NCBI GenBank assembly: GCA_963082975.1 | Contig: OY720344.1 | Coordinates: forward strand, 14,495,580 to 14,559,579 | From: Labia minor | Lineage: Eukaryota; Arthropoda; Insecta; Dermaptera; Spongiphoridae | Direction: 5' to 3' | DNA length: 64,000 bases | The notes under the pieces: model-generated | Database searches by the model: none | Seen by the model: the letters and a program-made list of their open reading frames with translations, nothing else | Told to the model about the DNA's origin: nothing | Position numbers and translations under genes: made by a program | Shown here: positions 37,935 through 49,329 of the stretch, piece by piece | Numbering within the stretch: the first letter of the stretch is position 1 | How the letters are laid out: each line of letters begins with the position of its first letter

Positions 37935-38143
37935 AGAGAAAATTTTTGATATTTTATAATTTTTTCTACTTTAATATGCTATAATTAACATTTCATTAAA
38001 AATGGGACCTATATTTTAAAAATAACATAAATCAATCCCACCTCCTCTTCAAATATATAAATAATTAAGCATATTAATAAAATAAAAATTAAGACATAAT
38101 CTTACTGATGCGTAAAATACTTTTCACGAATAAATTTATTAAT

Positions 38144-38349
38144 TTATTAATACACCACATAATTGTATAATTTAATTTATTTATTTAAATAAATGTACAA
38201 CGTTTCGATTGTTAATTCTTTAGTCTGCAGTCTGCTTGAGTCGGAGCAAGCGTACAGTACTTGATAAAGACTGCTTATTCAGCAGTCGAAACGTTGTACA
38301 TTTATTTAACTAAATAATTAAATTATACAATTATGTGGTGTATTAATAA
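38144..38349. mobile_element. 206-bp palindromic element with ribozyme-like hairpin
   Basis: Inverted arms of about 65 bp (TTAATACACCACATAATTGT, GTACAACGTTTCGA at the left; complement at the right). The core contains TTGATAAAGACTGC (38261) and GCAGTCGAAAC (38282), pairing as GACTGC/GCAGTC with GAAAC after it, like stem II of a hammerhead ribozyme. Confidence 0.7.
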
Positions 38350-39227
38350 AAATCCCTTTAATAATTGTAAAATACTTGTTTTCATCTTTTCATTGGAATT
38401 TATTCAATGAATCTGCTACCAATTATTTTGTTCAAATTTGTTTGAAAAATGAGAAAAAAAAAAAATTAAAAATGAAGGAATAGTAAGTATAAATATCATC
38501 GGAAATATTACTATTTTTTTTTTCTTTAGTAATTCATTTTTTACAATTAATATATAACTATTGGTGAATGTAGAAAAACGAATAAATCAAAATGAAATAA
38601 ATCCTTAAAATATCGATTAGAAAAATAAATAAAATAAATCATATGAAGATTTTTTTCCTAATTTACTCATTTGATCGATGATATATGTATATGTATTGTT
38701 ATCATTTATGCATAAATTTTTGTGACTTTTCTTCGAAACCAGCTCCTAAAAAAAAACATTTACCATCTTATGAATTTCTCTTCTAAACGAGTCGCTTTAA
38801 CGACATCATATAAAATTATATTTTTTTTTCGTTTCTTTATTTTATTTTGAATAATTTTTCTCTGTCATGAAAAGGATTTATGCATTTGGATTCGATACTC
38901 GCTGCAAGCTCTCAATAAGATCATAAATGCCAGATTGATATCCACCTCTGAACGCAATCAAAATCGACATCAAACCATCCTAAACACAACTTGTTTATTT
39001 CTAATGCAAAAAAATTATTTATTCCTTTTTAATATTTTATGACAGTACTAGTATATGAATCAAATAAATATTTTTTGAATAGGTGAATAAATTTTTTTAA
39101 TAAATAAACTTTAACTAATGTTTAATTATTTTTTCATTTTTTTTTTAATTTTTATTAAATAAGGAAATTAATAGAAAATTATGAAGATCATGAATTTATT
39201 ATTTAAAATTATTAAGTACATTTTTTT

Positions 39228-39845
39228 ACCGACCGACGATAGTAAGGGAGGTATTGTTTTCACACCAAATTTCACATGTGGAGATTTTTACATATCTCCA
39301 CGAATCATGCATTTTCTTAACAGAAAAAAGTATTTTTAGCATGATGTCTGTCCGTCCGTCCGTCCGTCCGTATAGATGTGTACAGCCTGAACGGCTGAAC
39401 GGATTTGATGAAATTTGGTATATTTACTTAATGCATCAGTGGGATGAATAGCTCAACTTTTGGTGCAAATCCGGAAACCGGAAGTGGTAGTATTAGCGAT
39501 CGACGATAGGAAGGGAAGGGTTATTTTCACACCAAGGAGATTTTTTACATATCACCACGAATCATGCACTTTGTATTGTTTTTATCCTCGAGAAAAATCA
39601 TTTTCTATTATTTTTTTCTTAATTTAAAATTATATGACGTCATCCAGCCATTCATGACGTCACAGCCTGGTCTTACATATATATATTATATATAAAATAA
39701 AATTAAAAATATTTAAGTTCTATCCATATCTGTTTTTTATTTCATTAATAGATATATTAAAATTATTTGAAATTGTTTCTGTAGCTGGAAATTAATTTAC
39801 TTCAAACAGTCGGTCGGTTCGGACCTGGCCACAGGTCAACTTATT
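39228..39845 (+). mobile_element. HINE family B copy 3, full length
   Basis: Complete: ACCGACCGACGATAGTAAGG at the start, GTCCGTCCGTCCGTCCGT tandem repeat near 39349, GATTTGATGAAATTTGG, ATGACGTCATCCAGCC, then GTCGGTCGGTTCGGACCTGG and CCACAGGTCAACTTA at the end. Flanked by T runs. Confidence 0.9.
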
Positions 39846-40324
39846 TTTTCAAAATATGATAATTTCATTAATGAACTTCTTACTGATATATTTATATTTT
39901 TTTTTTTTAATTTTAATTATTATTAATATTCTTAAAGGATGATATATCTGTTTTCATCTATTTTGTAAATATTCTGTTTAGAAAAATCCAAAAAAATCAT
40001 TTAATAAAGAATAAATAAATTTTAATTTAGAATAAAAAATATTTTTTCTGAAATTAAAATTAATTATATAAAATTTATATATATAAATCAGATTGATTTT
40101 TTTATTATCATATGTCAGTGTGATGTTATAATATCCAATTTATTAATGGTTAATGGATAAAGATGAAGTTTTTAAATATTTGGAACAAAATAGTTTTTAA
40201 AAATGAGCAAAAAAAAAATTTTTAATATGTGTAAAACGTACCTTAAAATTCAATTAAAAGATTAAAATCAAATTTAATAAATAATTATAATTATTTCATG
40301 AATTTTCAAATAATTCTGTTTTTG

Positions 40325-40455
40325 AATGCGCGCGCACCCTTCCTCTACCCCGAGCCTCCTTCACTTTCCTACTGCTTCGGCCGGCCTCAGTAGGCAAGTG
40401 AGCACTCACACACACACACACAGCGCAGTGCATTCATACGCAGAGCTGAAATCAA
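40325..40455. promoter_or_regulatory. promoter-like GC-rich island with pyrimidine tract
   Basis: A GCGCGCGC core, then a pyrimidine-rich run (CACCCTTCCTCTACC), CGGCCGGCC, a short (CA)n and the words GCGCAG and GCAGAGCT, in AT-rich surroundings. The layout resembles the island at 23020-23150, which has a pyrimidine tract, GCGCAG, GCAGAGCT and TCAACCCT. It could be an alternative upstream promoter or noncoding exon. No reading frame is supported. Confidence 0.25.
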
Positions 40456-40898
40456 CCCTTAATCACTCGATAATAAAAAAATATATTGAAAATTAATTTC
40501 TTTTTATTAACTACCTATTAATTGAATCCAGAAATTATTATTGATCGTTAGAAAAAAAAAAAAATTAAATCATACTTAAATGATATTAAATATAATATTT
40601 ATAATGATTCGATAATAATTTTAATAACTTATAATGAAATGCTTATAATTTCACATTTTATAAATTCAATAAAATAAAAAAAAAATCCAAAAATTATTAT
40701 TATAAATAAATTATATATTTAATTTAATTTCCATTCAATATATAATAAATTTTTAATTAATTTCCTATTATACAAAAACTAACTATATTAAAAATTCTCA
40801 CAGACCTAAAAATAATTTATATTTTATTAATTTTAAAAATATCTTTAGTAATCTTTCAAATATAACTTATTTAAATACATATTTATCTCCCCTTTTTA

Positions 40899-40948
40899 CC
40901 TACCGACGATAGTATGGGAGGTATTGTTTTCAAACCAAATGAGGTCTT
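40899..40948 (+). mobile_element. HINE family B copy 4, 5' stub
   Basis: About 50 bp of the 5' end (ACCTACCGACGATAGTATGG, GAGGTATTGTTTTCA), ending where the next, oppositely oriented copy starts a few bases on. Confidence 0.7.
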
Positions 40949-40954
40949 TAAAAG

Positions 40955-42199
40955 AATAAGTTGACCTGTGGCCAGGTCCGAACCGACCGACGGTTTGAAA
41001 TAAATTAATTTCCAGCTACAGAAACGATTTCAAATAATTTTCATATATCTATTAATGTAATAAAAAACAGATATGGATACATAAATAATAAATATAAACA
41101 TTTTTAATTTTATTTTATTTATAATATATATGCAAGACCAGGCTGTGACGTCATGAATGGCTGGATGACGTCATATAATTTTAAATCAAGAAAAAACTAA
41201 TAAATATGATTCGTGGTGATATATAAAAAAATCTCCTTTGGTGTGAAAATAACCCTTTCCTTCCTATCGTCGATCGCTAATACTACCACTTCCGGTTTCC
41301 GGAATTGCACCAAAAGTTGATCAATTCATCCCACTGATGCATTAAGTAAATATACCAAATTTCATCAAAATCGGTTGAGCCGTTCAGGCTGTACACATCT
41401 ATACGGACGGACAGACGGACGGACAGACATCATGCTAAAATACTTTTTTTACCGACCGACGATAGTAAGGGAGGTATTGTTTTCACACCAAATTTCACAT
41501 GTGGAGATTTTTACATATCTCCACGAATCATGCATTTTCTTAACAGAAAAAAGTATTTTTAGCATGATGTCTGTCCGTCCGTCTGTCCGTCCGTCTGTCC
41601 GTCCGTATAGATGTGTACAGCCTGAACGGCTTAACGGATTTTGATGAAATTTGGTATATTTACTTAATGCATCAGTGGGATGAATTGATCAACTTTTGGT
41701 GCAAATCCGGAAACCGGAAGTGGTAGTATTAGCGATCGACGATAAGAAAGGAAGGGTTATTTTCGCACCAAATTTCACATAAGGAGATTTTTTTACATAT
41801 CACCACGAATGTATTGGTTTTATCCTCGGGTATAATCATCTTCATTATGTTTTTCTTAATTTAAAATTATATGACGTCACCCAGCCCTTCATGACGTCAC
41901 AGCCTCGGGTAACGCCGGCAACGCCGGCTACTTCAGCTATATATTATAAATAAAATAAAATTAAAAATATTTATGTTATATCCATATCTGTTTTTTATTA
42001 CATTAATAGATATATTAAAATTATTTGAAATTGTTTCTGTAGCTGGAAATTAATTTATTTCAAACCGTCGGTCGGTTCGGACCTGGCCACAGGTCAACTT
42101 ATTCTGTTTAGAAAATGCATGGTTCGTGGAGATATGTAAAAATCTCCACATGTGAAATTTGGTGTGAAAACAATACCTCCCTTACTATCGTCGGTCGGT
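40955..42199 (-). mobile_element. HINE family B copy 5, interrupted by copy 6
   Basis: Minus-strand copy that begins with the 3' hairpin (AATAAGTTGACCTGTGGCC) and runs to CATCATGCTAAAATAC at about 41443. It is then interrupted by the plus-strand copy at 41451-42102. It resumes at CTGTTTAGAAAATGCATGG and finishes with the 5' end (complement ACCGACCGACGATAG) at 42199. Removing the insert restores the family consensus within an A-run. Confidence 0.9.
41451..42102 (+). mobile_element. HINE family B copy 6, full length, nested in copy 5
   Basis: Starts ACCGACCGACGATAGTAAGG directly after seven T residues and ends GACCTGGCCACAGGTCAACT plus TAT. It has the GTCCGTCCGT repeat, GTTTGATGAAATTTGG-type core and paired TGACGTCA sites near 41871 and 41892. 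About 650 bp. The nested position fixes its ends to within 1-3 bases. Confidence 0.92.
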
Positions 42200-42204
42200 A
42201 AAAA

Positions 42205-43250
42205 AGTATTGGATTGTTTTGTTCATGTTTTTTTTTTTTTTTTTTTTTTAAAAAAGATTTTTCAATCGTTAAAAAATCTATTTATTATTTTAATTTAATT
42301 ATTTTTAAAAATAAAAAAAAAAAAAAATGAAACAAAATAACATAAAATAAAAAAATTATTTAATTGAGATTCTTTTAAATTTTTATTTTTCTAAACTTAT
42401 TATAATTATATAATTTTTAAATTAAGCAAATATTTGCAAAATGTTAATTAATGAAAATTTTTTTTTTTTCTTTCTCAAATTAATGATACAATTTTATTGA
42501 TAATGATTCTAAATTTATTTATTTGTGTTTTAGTAATACATTGAAGAAAAATTATAAATTTTTTTTATTAATATTCCAACTGTTTTGTATACTTGCTTCT
42601 ATCTTTGGATGATATTTTTGTAGTTTAGCATCAACGTGGTTTGATATTTTAATGAATCTTTTTTAAATTTGTTTTTTTTTCTTTTGATCTATATATTTGA
42701 AATTGTTAGGTATATTCATAATTTCAAACGATTTCTAAAGAATATTTTTTTTAATTTAAAAAACATAAGGATAGAAAAGAAATCCAACTTTTAAGGTTAA
42801 ATAAAATGTCATATACAATTTTCCTATAACAAAAGAAAATATTAAATAAATTAAAATTTAAAATAAACAAATATTTTATTTCAAAAATAATTTATAAAAT
42901 TTAAATAAAATTAAACTTATATATCATTCAAATTTTTCATAATTGTATATTTTATAAATTGAGTATCTCACCTTTAGCAAAAAAAAATTATATTTAACAG
43001 AAATTTGTGTTTTCTAAATCCTTAGAATTAATTTATGTTAATATATTATATATATATAGGTAAATGTGTATGTATATTTAAATATATATAGATCTCTCTA
43101 CAATATGGTATAATATAAATATCACTCTCGATTTGAAAACGAAAACATAAATATAAAAATTAATTAATTAATTAATTAAAAATAAAATTATTAAAGAAAA
43201 GGATGAATGTAGTTCATGTAATAGATTCATTTAATAGAGATCTTTTAGAT
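42205..43250. other. AT-rich sequence with homopolymer runs
   Basis: T and A homopolymers. Nothing recognised. Confidence 0.5.
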
Positions 43251-43263
43251 AGAGCATCTAGAG

Positions 43264-43400
43264 CAGGGGTGAGCAACCTTTTATATCAAAGGGCCAAATG
43301 AAAATTTGACAGTTCTTGGAGGGTTACATACAAAATAATTATTAAACCATAAATATTTAACGAACAATTCACACCTTTCAAAAAATCATTTTATTTTTGT
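43264..43400. mobile_element. hAT-like terminus with nTCTAGAn flank
   Basis: CAGGGGTGAGCAACCTTTTA followed by AAGGGCCAAATG, a hAT-type left end. The preceding 8 bases are ATCTAGAG. No matching right end with the same 8-mer was found within about 1 kb, so the element is truncated; its true right limit is unknown. Confidence 0.55.
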
Positions 43401-44089
43401 AGCCATTATTATAATATATACTTATTATAATATAATCAAATGGTCTGTAAAAAGTTTAGGATACCAATAAAATGATATGGTACTACTATACGGGTTCCTC
43501 AACCCTTACCTAGAATAACTATAGTGAATAGAGAGAAGCTCTTTTTTTTATACAATTTTTACAAATAAATAATTAATATTACAAATTTGTCTTTTATTTT
43601 TAAAGAATCTAAACAAAGATTTAATCTCAAGTTGAGATGATTTTTATTAAATTAATTCTTCTTTTAATAATTCTCCTAAATATGAATGATCATAGATAAT
43701 TTGAAGAAAATAATATTACCATCGTATTAATCGTAATAATTTATTAAACGTTAGCACACATACACTATCGTTGATACCAATCGCGGCCTGCCGACCGTTA
43801 ACAAAAGAAATATGATCTTTTAATTATATTTTAAAACAGTGTTTTTCTTAAAAATGAAAAAAATAATTGGATTTTAGAATAATTTCTTCACGCCAGATTG
43901 AAACAATAAATATGTTCCTTAATTAATTCTGTAGGCGCTCCATCTGTCGATTGTGTTTTATTTTATTTTTAAATTATCCTCTACCATTCACCATCACCTT
44001 TCTTCTAAACTCGATTCTTTAAATAGAATTTATGATTTGTTAAATCGATGGTTTAATAATAACAACAATAATAATAATAATAATAAAAA

Positions 44090-44620
44090 TTTTGGTAATT
44101 ATTCAAATTAGTCTTTATGTCATGGATTTGGATAAAACTTTACCAGTGGATTCCTTTTTTAATTCCAAAGAAACTTTTCTTAAGCAATTGTTGCGGGTTC
44201 GCTTCTAGTTTTCGAGATAAATAAAGATTTTTTAAGTTTGACAGATTAGCGGGTTATGAATGTCTTATTGAGACTAATTCACTAATTATTCACTTATTCC
44301 TAATTTTCGGTTTTTTTCATTTCGATTTGGATATAGGAAAATAATTTTTAATTAATTTTTTAATTTTTCTATATCCAATCTGAACTGAAAAACCCCCGAA
44401 AATTAGTGGAGCCCTCTGCTGGACAAATTAATAAAACATGGTACCTAAATAGATTATCAATGGATTTATATGAAAATTTTAATAACTTTTTATCTCGTAA
44501 ACTAGAAGCGACCCGCAACAATTGCATACGGAAAGTATCTTTGAAATTAAAAAAGGAATCCACTAGTAAAGTTTTATCCAAATTCATGACATAAAGACTA
44601 ATTTGAATAATTATCAAAAT
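44090..44620. mobile_element. long-palindrome (fold-back) element, copy 2
   Basis: Arms pair almost end to end: TTTTGGTAATTATTCAAATT, AGTCTTTATGTCATGGATTT at the left and the close complement at the right. The centre is near GATTTGGATATAGGAAAA and TATATCCAATCTGAAC. It includes GGAGCCCTCTGCTGGACAAA. Predicted to fold into one hairpin of about 250 bp per arm. Confidence 0.85.
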
Positions 44621-44934
44621 GTTGTATTTATTATTTTTTCAAAAAATTTTCTCCATCTGTTATTTAATATTTTTTTGTATCCTAGACTATAGATTAAAAA
44701 TTCTTTTTATATTTTTAATTCACAAATATACATTTTTACTTTACTAAATTTTTATTTTATTCTTATTTTTAACGTTCTAATTATTTTAAAAATAAAACAA
44801 GTACTTTTCTTTCTTTGACTCATTGTTTTTCTAGGTATGAATATATTTTAAACAACAGCGTGTTATTATTTATGGTTTTGTTTGTTTGTTTTTTTTTTCT
44901 TTCGATTAATCTTTTTATCAATCTGTCTGTACTA

Positions 44935-45300
44935 GGGCAATTGTGTTTGGTCGGAGGTTAGTGGGCGAAAGGGGGAGTGTGGAGTGGGGGGTGGGGTAGT
45001 GGAGATGTCAGGTGGCCGGGGTGATCGGGACAACTGTCTATGGCCGCGTGGGCACCTCCATCCACTCCGTACATCAGTGATGCCGGCGGGCGTACATTTT
45101 TTAGGCAGAAGGCCGTACTTATGATTTACGCATATTCCATTGGCGGAGTGGAACGGTGGCCCCGCCTGTTCCGGATGACGTTAGCCAATCAAGCGACCGC
45201 AGGCGTCCGCCCGGATACAATTTCCTCGCTACGTTCCCACTGAATTACGCTCGGGAATTCAATTAATGCCCGGCCTCTCTCTTTCTCTATTGTGCCTCCA
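44935..45300. promoter_or_regulatory. CpG-rich island with CCAAT, GC-box and CRE-like motifs
   Basis: The most GC-rich noncoding stretch of the window. Within 51 bp lie ATTGG (inverted CCAAT box, 45139-45143), GCCCCGCC (GC box, 45159-45166), TGACGT (45176-45181) and CCAAT (45185-45189). A (CA)n tract follows at about 45314. A 67-codon frame on the plus strand looks like no known protein. Best read as a promoter or enhancer lying 24 kb upstream of the FBXL7-like coding exons; its target is unknown. Confidence 0.35.
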
Positions 45301-45314
45301 AGAAGTTCATTACT

Positions 45315-45346
<32 letters not shown>

Positions 45347-46408
45347 TTATACATAATCAAACAGATAAATAATCAACGCGACTCGGCGATAAATAAATAA
45401 ATCAAAAAAAAGATTTTTTTTTTTTTATTCTTTCACATTTTAAGATCTCATCTTGGAATTATTATCTTAGGTCAGTCATGTTTATTTAAACAAATTTTAT
45501 CAAATTCTACACCTGAAAAAAGAAAACGAAACAAGGTGGGAAGTGATTCAAGATTTTTTACTCAAAATAAATTAACTGAGGTTAGCACATCTTCGAATAC
45601 ATTGATCATTTTCTTTTTCTTTTGTCCATTTATTTAATTATGCTAATCATTATATAAATATGAAAAAAAAATGGTAGATTTCTTAAATTTTAGATAAATT
45701 CCTTTATATTAATCTCTTTTTCTAAATATATCAATAATTTTAATTATAATTTTAGTTCAATTACATTCACTAAATATTTACCCTCATACATTTATTATTT
45801 ACTTATCATATATAATTTTTTATTGAAAAAATATGAAAACTTTTCTTTCTAAATTGCTAATTTCGTTTTAGTCGTTATAACTTATACTTTATTAGGTAAA
45901 ATACAATATAATTAAATTTTAGTCGATATATAAACGGTGCCTCGTTTTGCATTATTTCGTTTTGCGTTGTTTTCCTAAGTTGCGTCGCTGCTTAATTAAT
46001 GCTAATTTTCACTCTGCGCCCTTAGTTTTCGAGGTTGTGTTCTTTTGGGTTTGAGTTTTTAATTTTTTTTTTTTTTTTTTATTTTTTTGAAATTTTTTTT
46101 CTCTGGAAACCCAGAATGTACATCAAGGTGATATGTTTTGTGGAAAATTAAGTAGAATGATAAGTAAAAAATTAAATACAATGTGTAACAAAACAATATT
46201 TAAAAAAATTGATGTTGACTAGTGAAGATCATCGAAAATTTTGTAAATAGTATTTTGTAATTTTAATTAATTTATTTATTTATGATTATTTATTAATTTT
46301 TCATTTATTTTTAAATAGATATTAATTATAACATATATTGAATTGCTCGTTTCAAATAGATGTGTAAAATCAATAATAATATGTTCATCAAACATTGGAC
46401 TAATTTTT

Positions 46409-46996
46409 ACTATCTCGCAAGAGATAGTATTGCGATCACGAAAATTTTCGATGTTGAGATTTTGATGTTTTTATACGTTTTGAAGGTTCCTGAATCATTT
46501 TCACAAAGGTTAGACAAGATTGCGCAAAAACGGTTTGAGCTAGAATGATGAAATTTGGTACATGGACATTATTCAAAATTCATAGTTTTCTATCAACTTT
46601 TGAGAAATGTAGCTCAACCGGAAGAGGGTCATTACCTACAACGTTTTGATTTTTTTCACCTAAAGTGATCGTAAAAATAAAGATATATGTTTGATAATTT
46701 TTCACATGATTAAAAATTGTATAAAAATGCTATAAATAGAATTTCAGCTTGATTGAATCTCTGAAAGTACCAGAATTAATTTTTTAACACTGCAAATCTC
46801 ACGCGCCAACATGTGGTGCCATCAACAAAGAGCCAAACATGCACTGGTTTAATAAATATTATTTATTAATTTTAATTTATAATTTAATTAATTTAATTTA
46901 ATTTAAATTAATATATGATATTTAATTCAATTCAAATTAATATATGATATTTAATTCAATTCAAATTTGCGAGATAGTCGAGTGGAGACACTCCAG
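46409..46996 (+). mobile_element. HINE family A copy 6, full length
   Basis: The 5' ACTATCTCGCAAGAGATAGT hairpin and all conserved blocks are present. The 3' end is GCGAGATAGTCGAGTGGAGA plus CACTCCAG. The TG repeat of the interior is deleted. An internal 27-bp AT-rich unit is duplicated near 46905-46965 (ATATGATATTTAATTCAATT twice). Confidence 0.88.
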
Positions 46997-47267
46997 CTAA
47001 TTTATGAAAGAAATCCGACTTACCACAACAGCCACTATGGACTCATCCGACAGTGATTAATTATAATTTTGTTTTTCATAAATTAATTAAATAGTTTATT
47101 TTATTTTAATTGAATACGTTTTCTTTTTGTTTTTTATTTGTGTTTAATAAAATTTTATATTATTTTTGTTTTTTAAATGTTTACTTTGTTCAATTTTCTT
47201 TTTAAAAAAGTAGTATTTTTGTATATATAAACCCGGAATCTATAATCGATCTTAACATGTTCTAGAT

Positions 47268-47567
47268 CAGAGGTTGCCAAAGTGGTGGTCCGCGGACCAC
47301 TAGTGGTCCGCGAGAAAATTTCGCTGGTCCGCAGAAAAATGAGGAATATACTTACTCATCATGTTAAGTTATGTTTTAAGATGCATTAAAACATGATTCA
47401 ATTCATAACTATACGTAATAAGTTATAAAAACTCAATGTTTATGTATTCTTTGATCACAATTTTTATTTATAAATATATTTAACACTTAAAAAATCCAAT
47501 TAGTGGTCCGCGGGATTTAAATTATGAATTAACTGGTCCGTGAGGTCAAAAAGTTTGGCGACCGCTG
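47268..47567. mobile_element. hAT nonautonomous element with perfect 8-bp TSD
   Basis: Starts CAGAGGTTGCCAAAGTGGTG and ends TTTGGCGACCGCTG. The target duplication TTCTAGAT is perfect (47260-47267 and 47568-47575) and fits the nTCTAGAn preference of many hAT elements. Subterminal GGTCCGCGGACC and GTGGTCCGCG repeats are present at both ends. 300 bp, noncoding. Confidence 0.9.
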
Positions 47568-47589
47568 TTCTAGATAATCTTAAATCACT

Positions 47590-48965
47590 TTGCGTTATTT
47601 CAATTTGCGTTGGAACTTGGCCCCGACGCAAAGTGAGGTATTGGTGTATACAGGGTGGCGCAGGGGATCGGGTTCGAAATTTCCCGTATTTAAATAATTT
47701 TGTATGTTTTAATAAATTTGACAGAATAATTAAAAACAACTTCTCCATTTTTCAAATTCATTGTTTCAAATTCTGTACATTTATTATAAAATTATAAATC
47801 AATACGACAATGATCAAGGCATAGAATAATCATTGATCAGGTCAATAGAAAGGCAAAAAAATCGATAGTGAATAGAGAATCTGGGAATATGGAATATTAT
47901 TTTATTGATTGAAATGCTTCCGAATTCCGATTGCGGTAAAAAAAAATCTTGACAAATTTTTACATTAATATTCAATTCCTTCAACAGTTGTAATGATAAG
48001 ATGTTTATTTTCTTTTTGTAAATGATAATATCGATAATTTCGAAATTCAAAAACCGTTTTTAATAATCATGTTTGGCTTCAACCAAGATTAATGTAGAGT
48101 ATAAGGTCTGTTTTATTTTATTTTTTTTTTTTTTATTTTTTATTTCAATGATATTACGCGTACGACAGGCACATTCTCATTACATTCTTTTAATCAGCAA
48201 TGGTTTTTAATCATGCACCTGGGTGTGTCTTTTTGGGTCCTTTTAGACAATGGACAATTGTTATCATGACATAATTATAACTCGGGGTCGCCATCAGACG
48301 AATTCATTTCTTCAAAGGCGTTCCCTTTTTTTTATAATCGACGAGTGCAGGATAGACAGCTGAGGGGTTGTGAAACACAACCAAACAACACTGATATGAC
48401 CTTTTTGAAATTTACATATTAATTCAGAGACGATGTCTTTTAACTTGTCCACAGGTGAAGGAAATTAATCATTGAGATTAGAATGAAAAAGAATATTCAA
48501 AAGATTTCTTTTGAACTGTCATAAAAAAAAGTCTTCAGTCAACATTTCAAAATGAAACGACAAAGATTTATTTTTTTAAACCAAGTCTTTAGTTTCGCAA
48601 TCGTATTTAAGAATTCTTTGGATTCATAAAAAAAAAAAAAAAACAATTTAAAAAATGAAAATTCATTAATAATCATAATAATAAAAAAAATGGCGTTTCT
48701 ATTTAAACAAATGAATATTAAAGTAGAAAAGAGATTCTTCTTGGCTTTTATTATTTTAAAAAGAATTGTTAACGATTATGATAAGTTGGAATTACGAGGA
48801 CTACTCTTTTAAAAGATATGCAATTCAATTTTATTTTTTATAGGTAAGAATTTAAAATGGAATTAACCTAATCAATTGAATTGATTTACTTGTCTTGATA
48901 AATATTTTATTTTTATTTCAAAGTATAAAAACTAATTGTAAAAAAATCAGATTCAATATAACAAA
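47590..48965. other. mostly unique sequence
   Basis: A less AT-rich stretch at 48150-48420 (ATTACGCGTACGACAGGCAC, CTCGGGGTCGCCATCAGACG) may be regulatory. The rest is AT-rich. Confidence 0.35.
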
Positions 48966-48972
48966 TGTAATA

Positions 48973-49325
48973 AGTGAACGCTTTATATAAGCAACTCACT
49001 TGTACCAATTTCAATAAAAAAGTTTCTTATTGGGAAAAATTGCTTTTAGGGAAAAATTGAATTTCAAGCACAAAAATACTAATTAATTAATTAATTATCA
49101 AGAACTAAGAGAAATTCTAGTAACTATTCTAATTAACGGAAATTGACTTCAATACTGGTAACACAAAACACAAACATATTCCAATAACATAATTTTTTTA
49201 CAATTTGAGGTTATGTTTTGTGAACAGCTGTCAACTCAAATATTTTGCTTTAATTAGTTGCTTATACGGAACAGTTAACTAAAAAAGTTGCTTTTAGAGA
49301 GTTTGCTTGTATAGAGCGTTCACTG
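48973..49325. mobile_element. pogo/Tigger-like nonautonomous element
   Basis: TA-flanked. The right end reads, as complement, CAGTGAACGCTCTATACAAG. The left end reads AGTGAACGCTTTATATAAGC, with the expected initial C missing. The CAGT start and the CTATA-AA-GCAAC run fit pogo/Tigger terminal repeats. No coding capacity seen. 353 bp. Confidence 0.65.
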
Positions 49326-49329
49326 TACT

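Larger units (their letters stand above)
45935..47650. mobile_element. possible pogo-like element split by later insertions
   Basis: The left part has GGTGCCTCGTTTTGCATTAT then TTCGTTTTGCGTTG. The right part, as complement near 47650-47580, has ATACCTCACTTTGCGTC and AACGCAAATTGAAATAACGC. The shared CCTCRYTTTGC-TTATTTCG wording suggests two ends of one element interrupted by the HINE-A copy at 46409 and the hAT element at 47268. Weak: the ends do not pair cleanly. Confidence 0.25.

Noticed and set aside
39254-39451. Recurring frame MFSHQISHVEIFTYLHES, also at 41375-41644
   Set aside because: It recurs only because it lies inside HINE family B copies, which are noncoding.
43760-43810. Right end of the hAT element starting at 43264
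   Set aside because: GCGGCCTGCCGACCG is hAT-like in wording, but there is no CACCCCTG terminus and no ATCTAGAG duplication.
45040-45243. 67-codon frame in the GC-rich island
   Set aside because: No similarity recognised; the island reads better as regulatory DNA.
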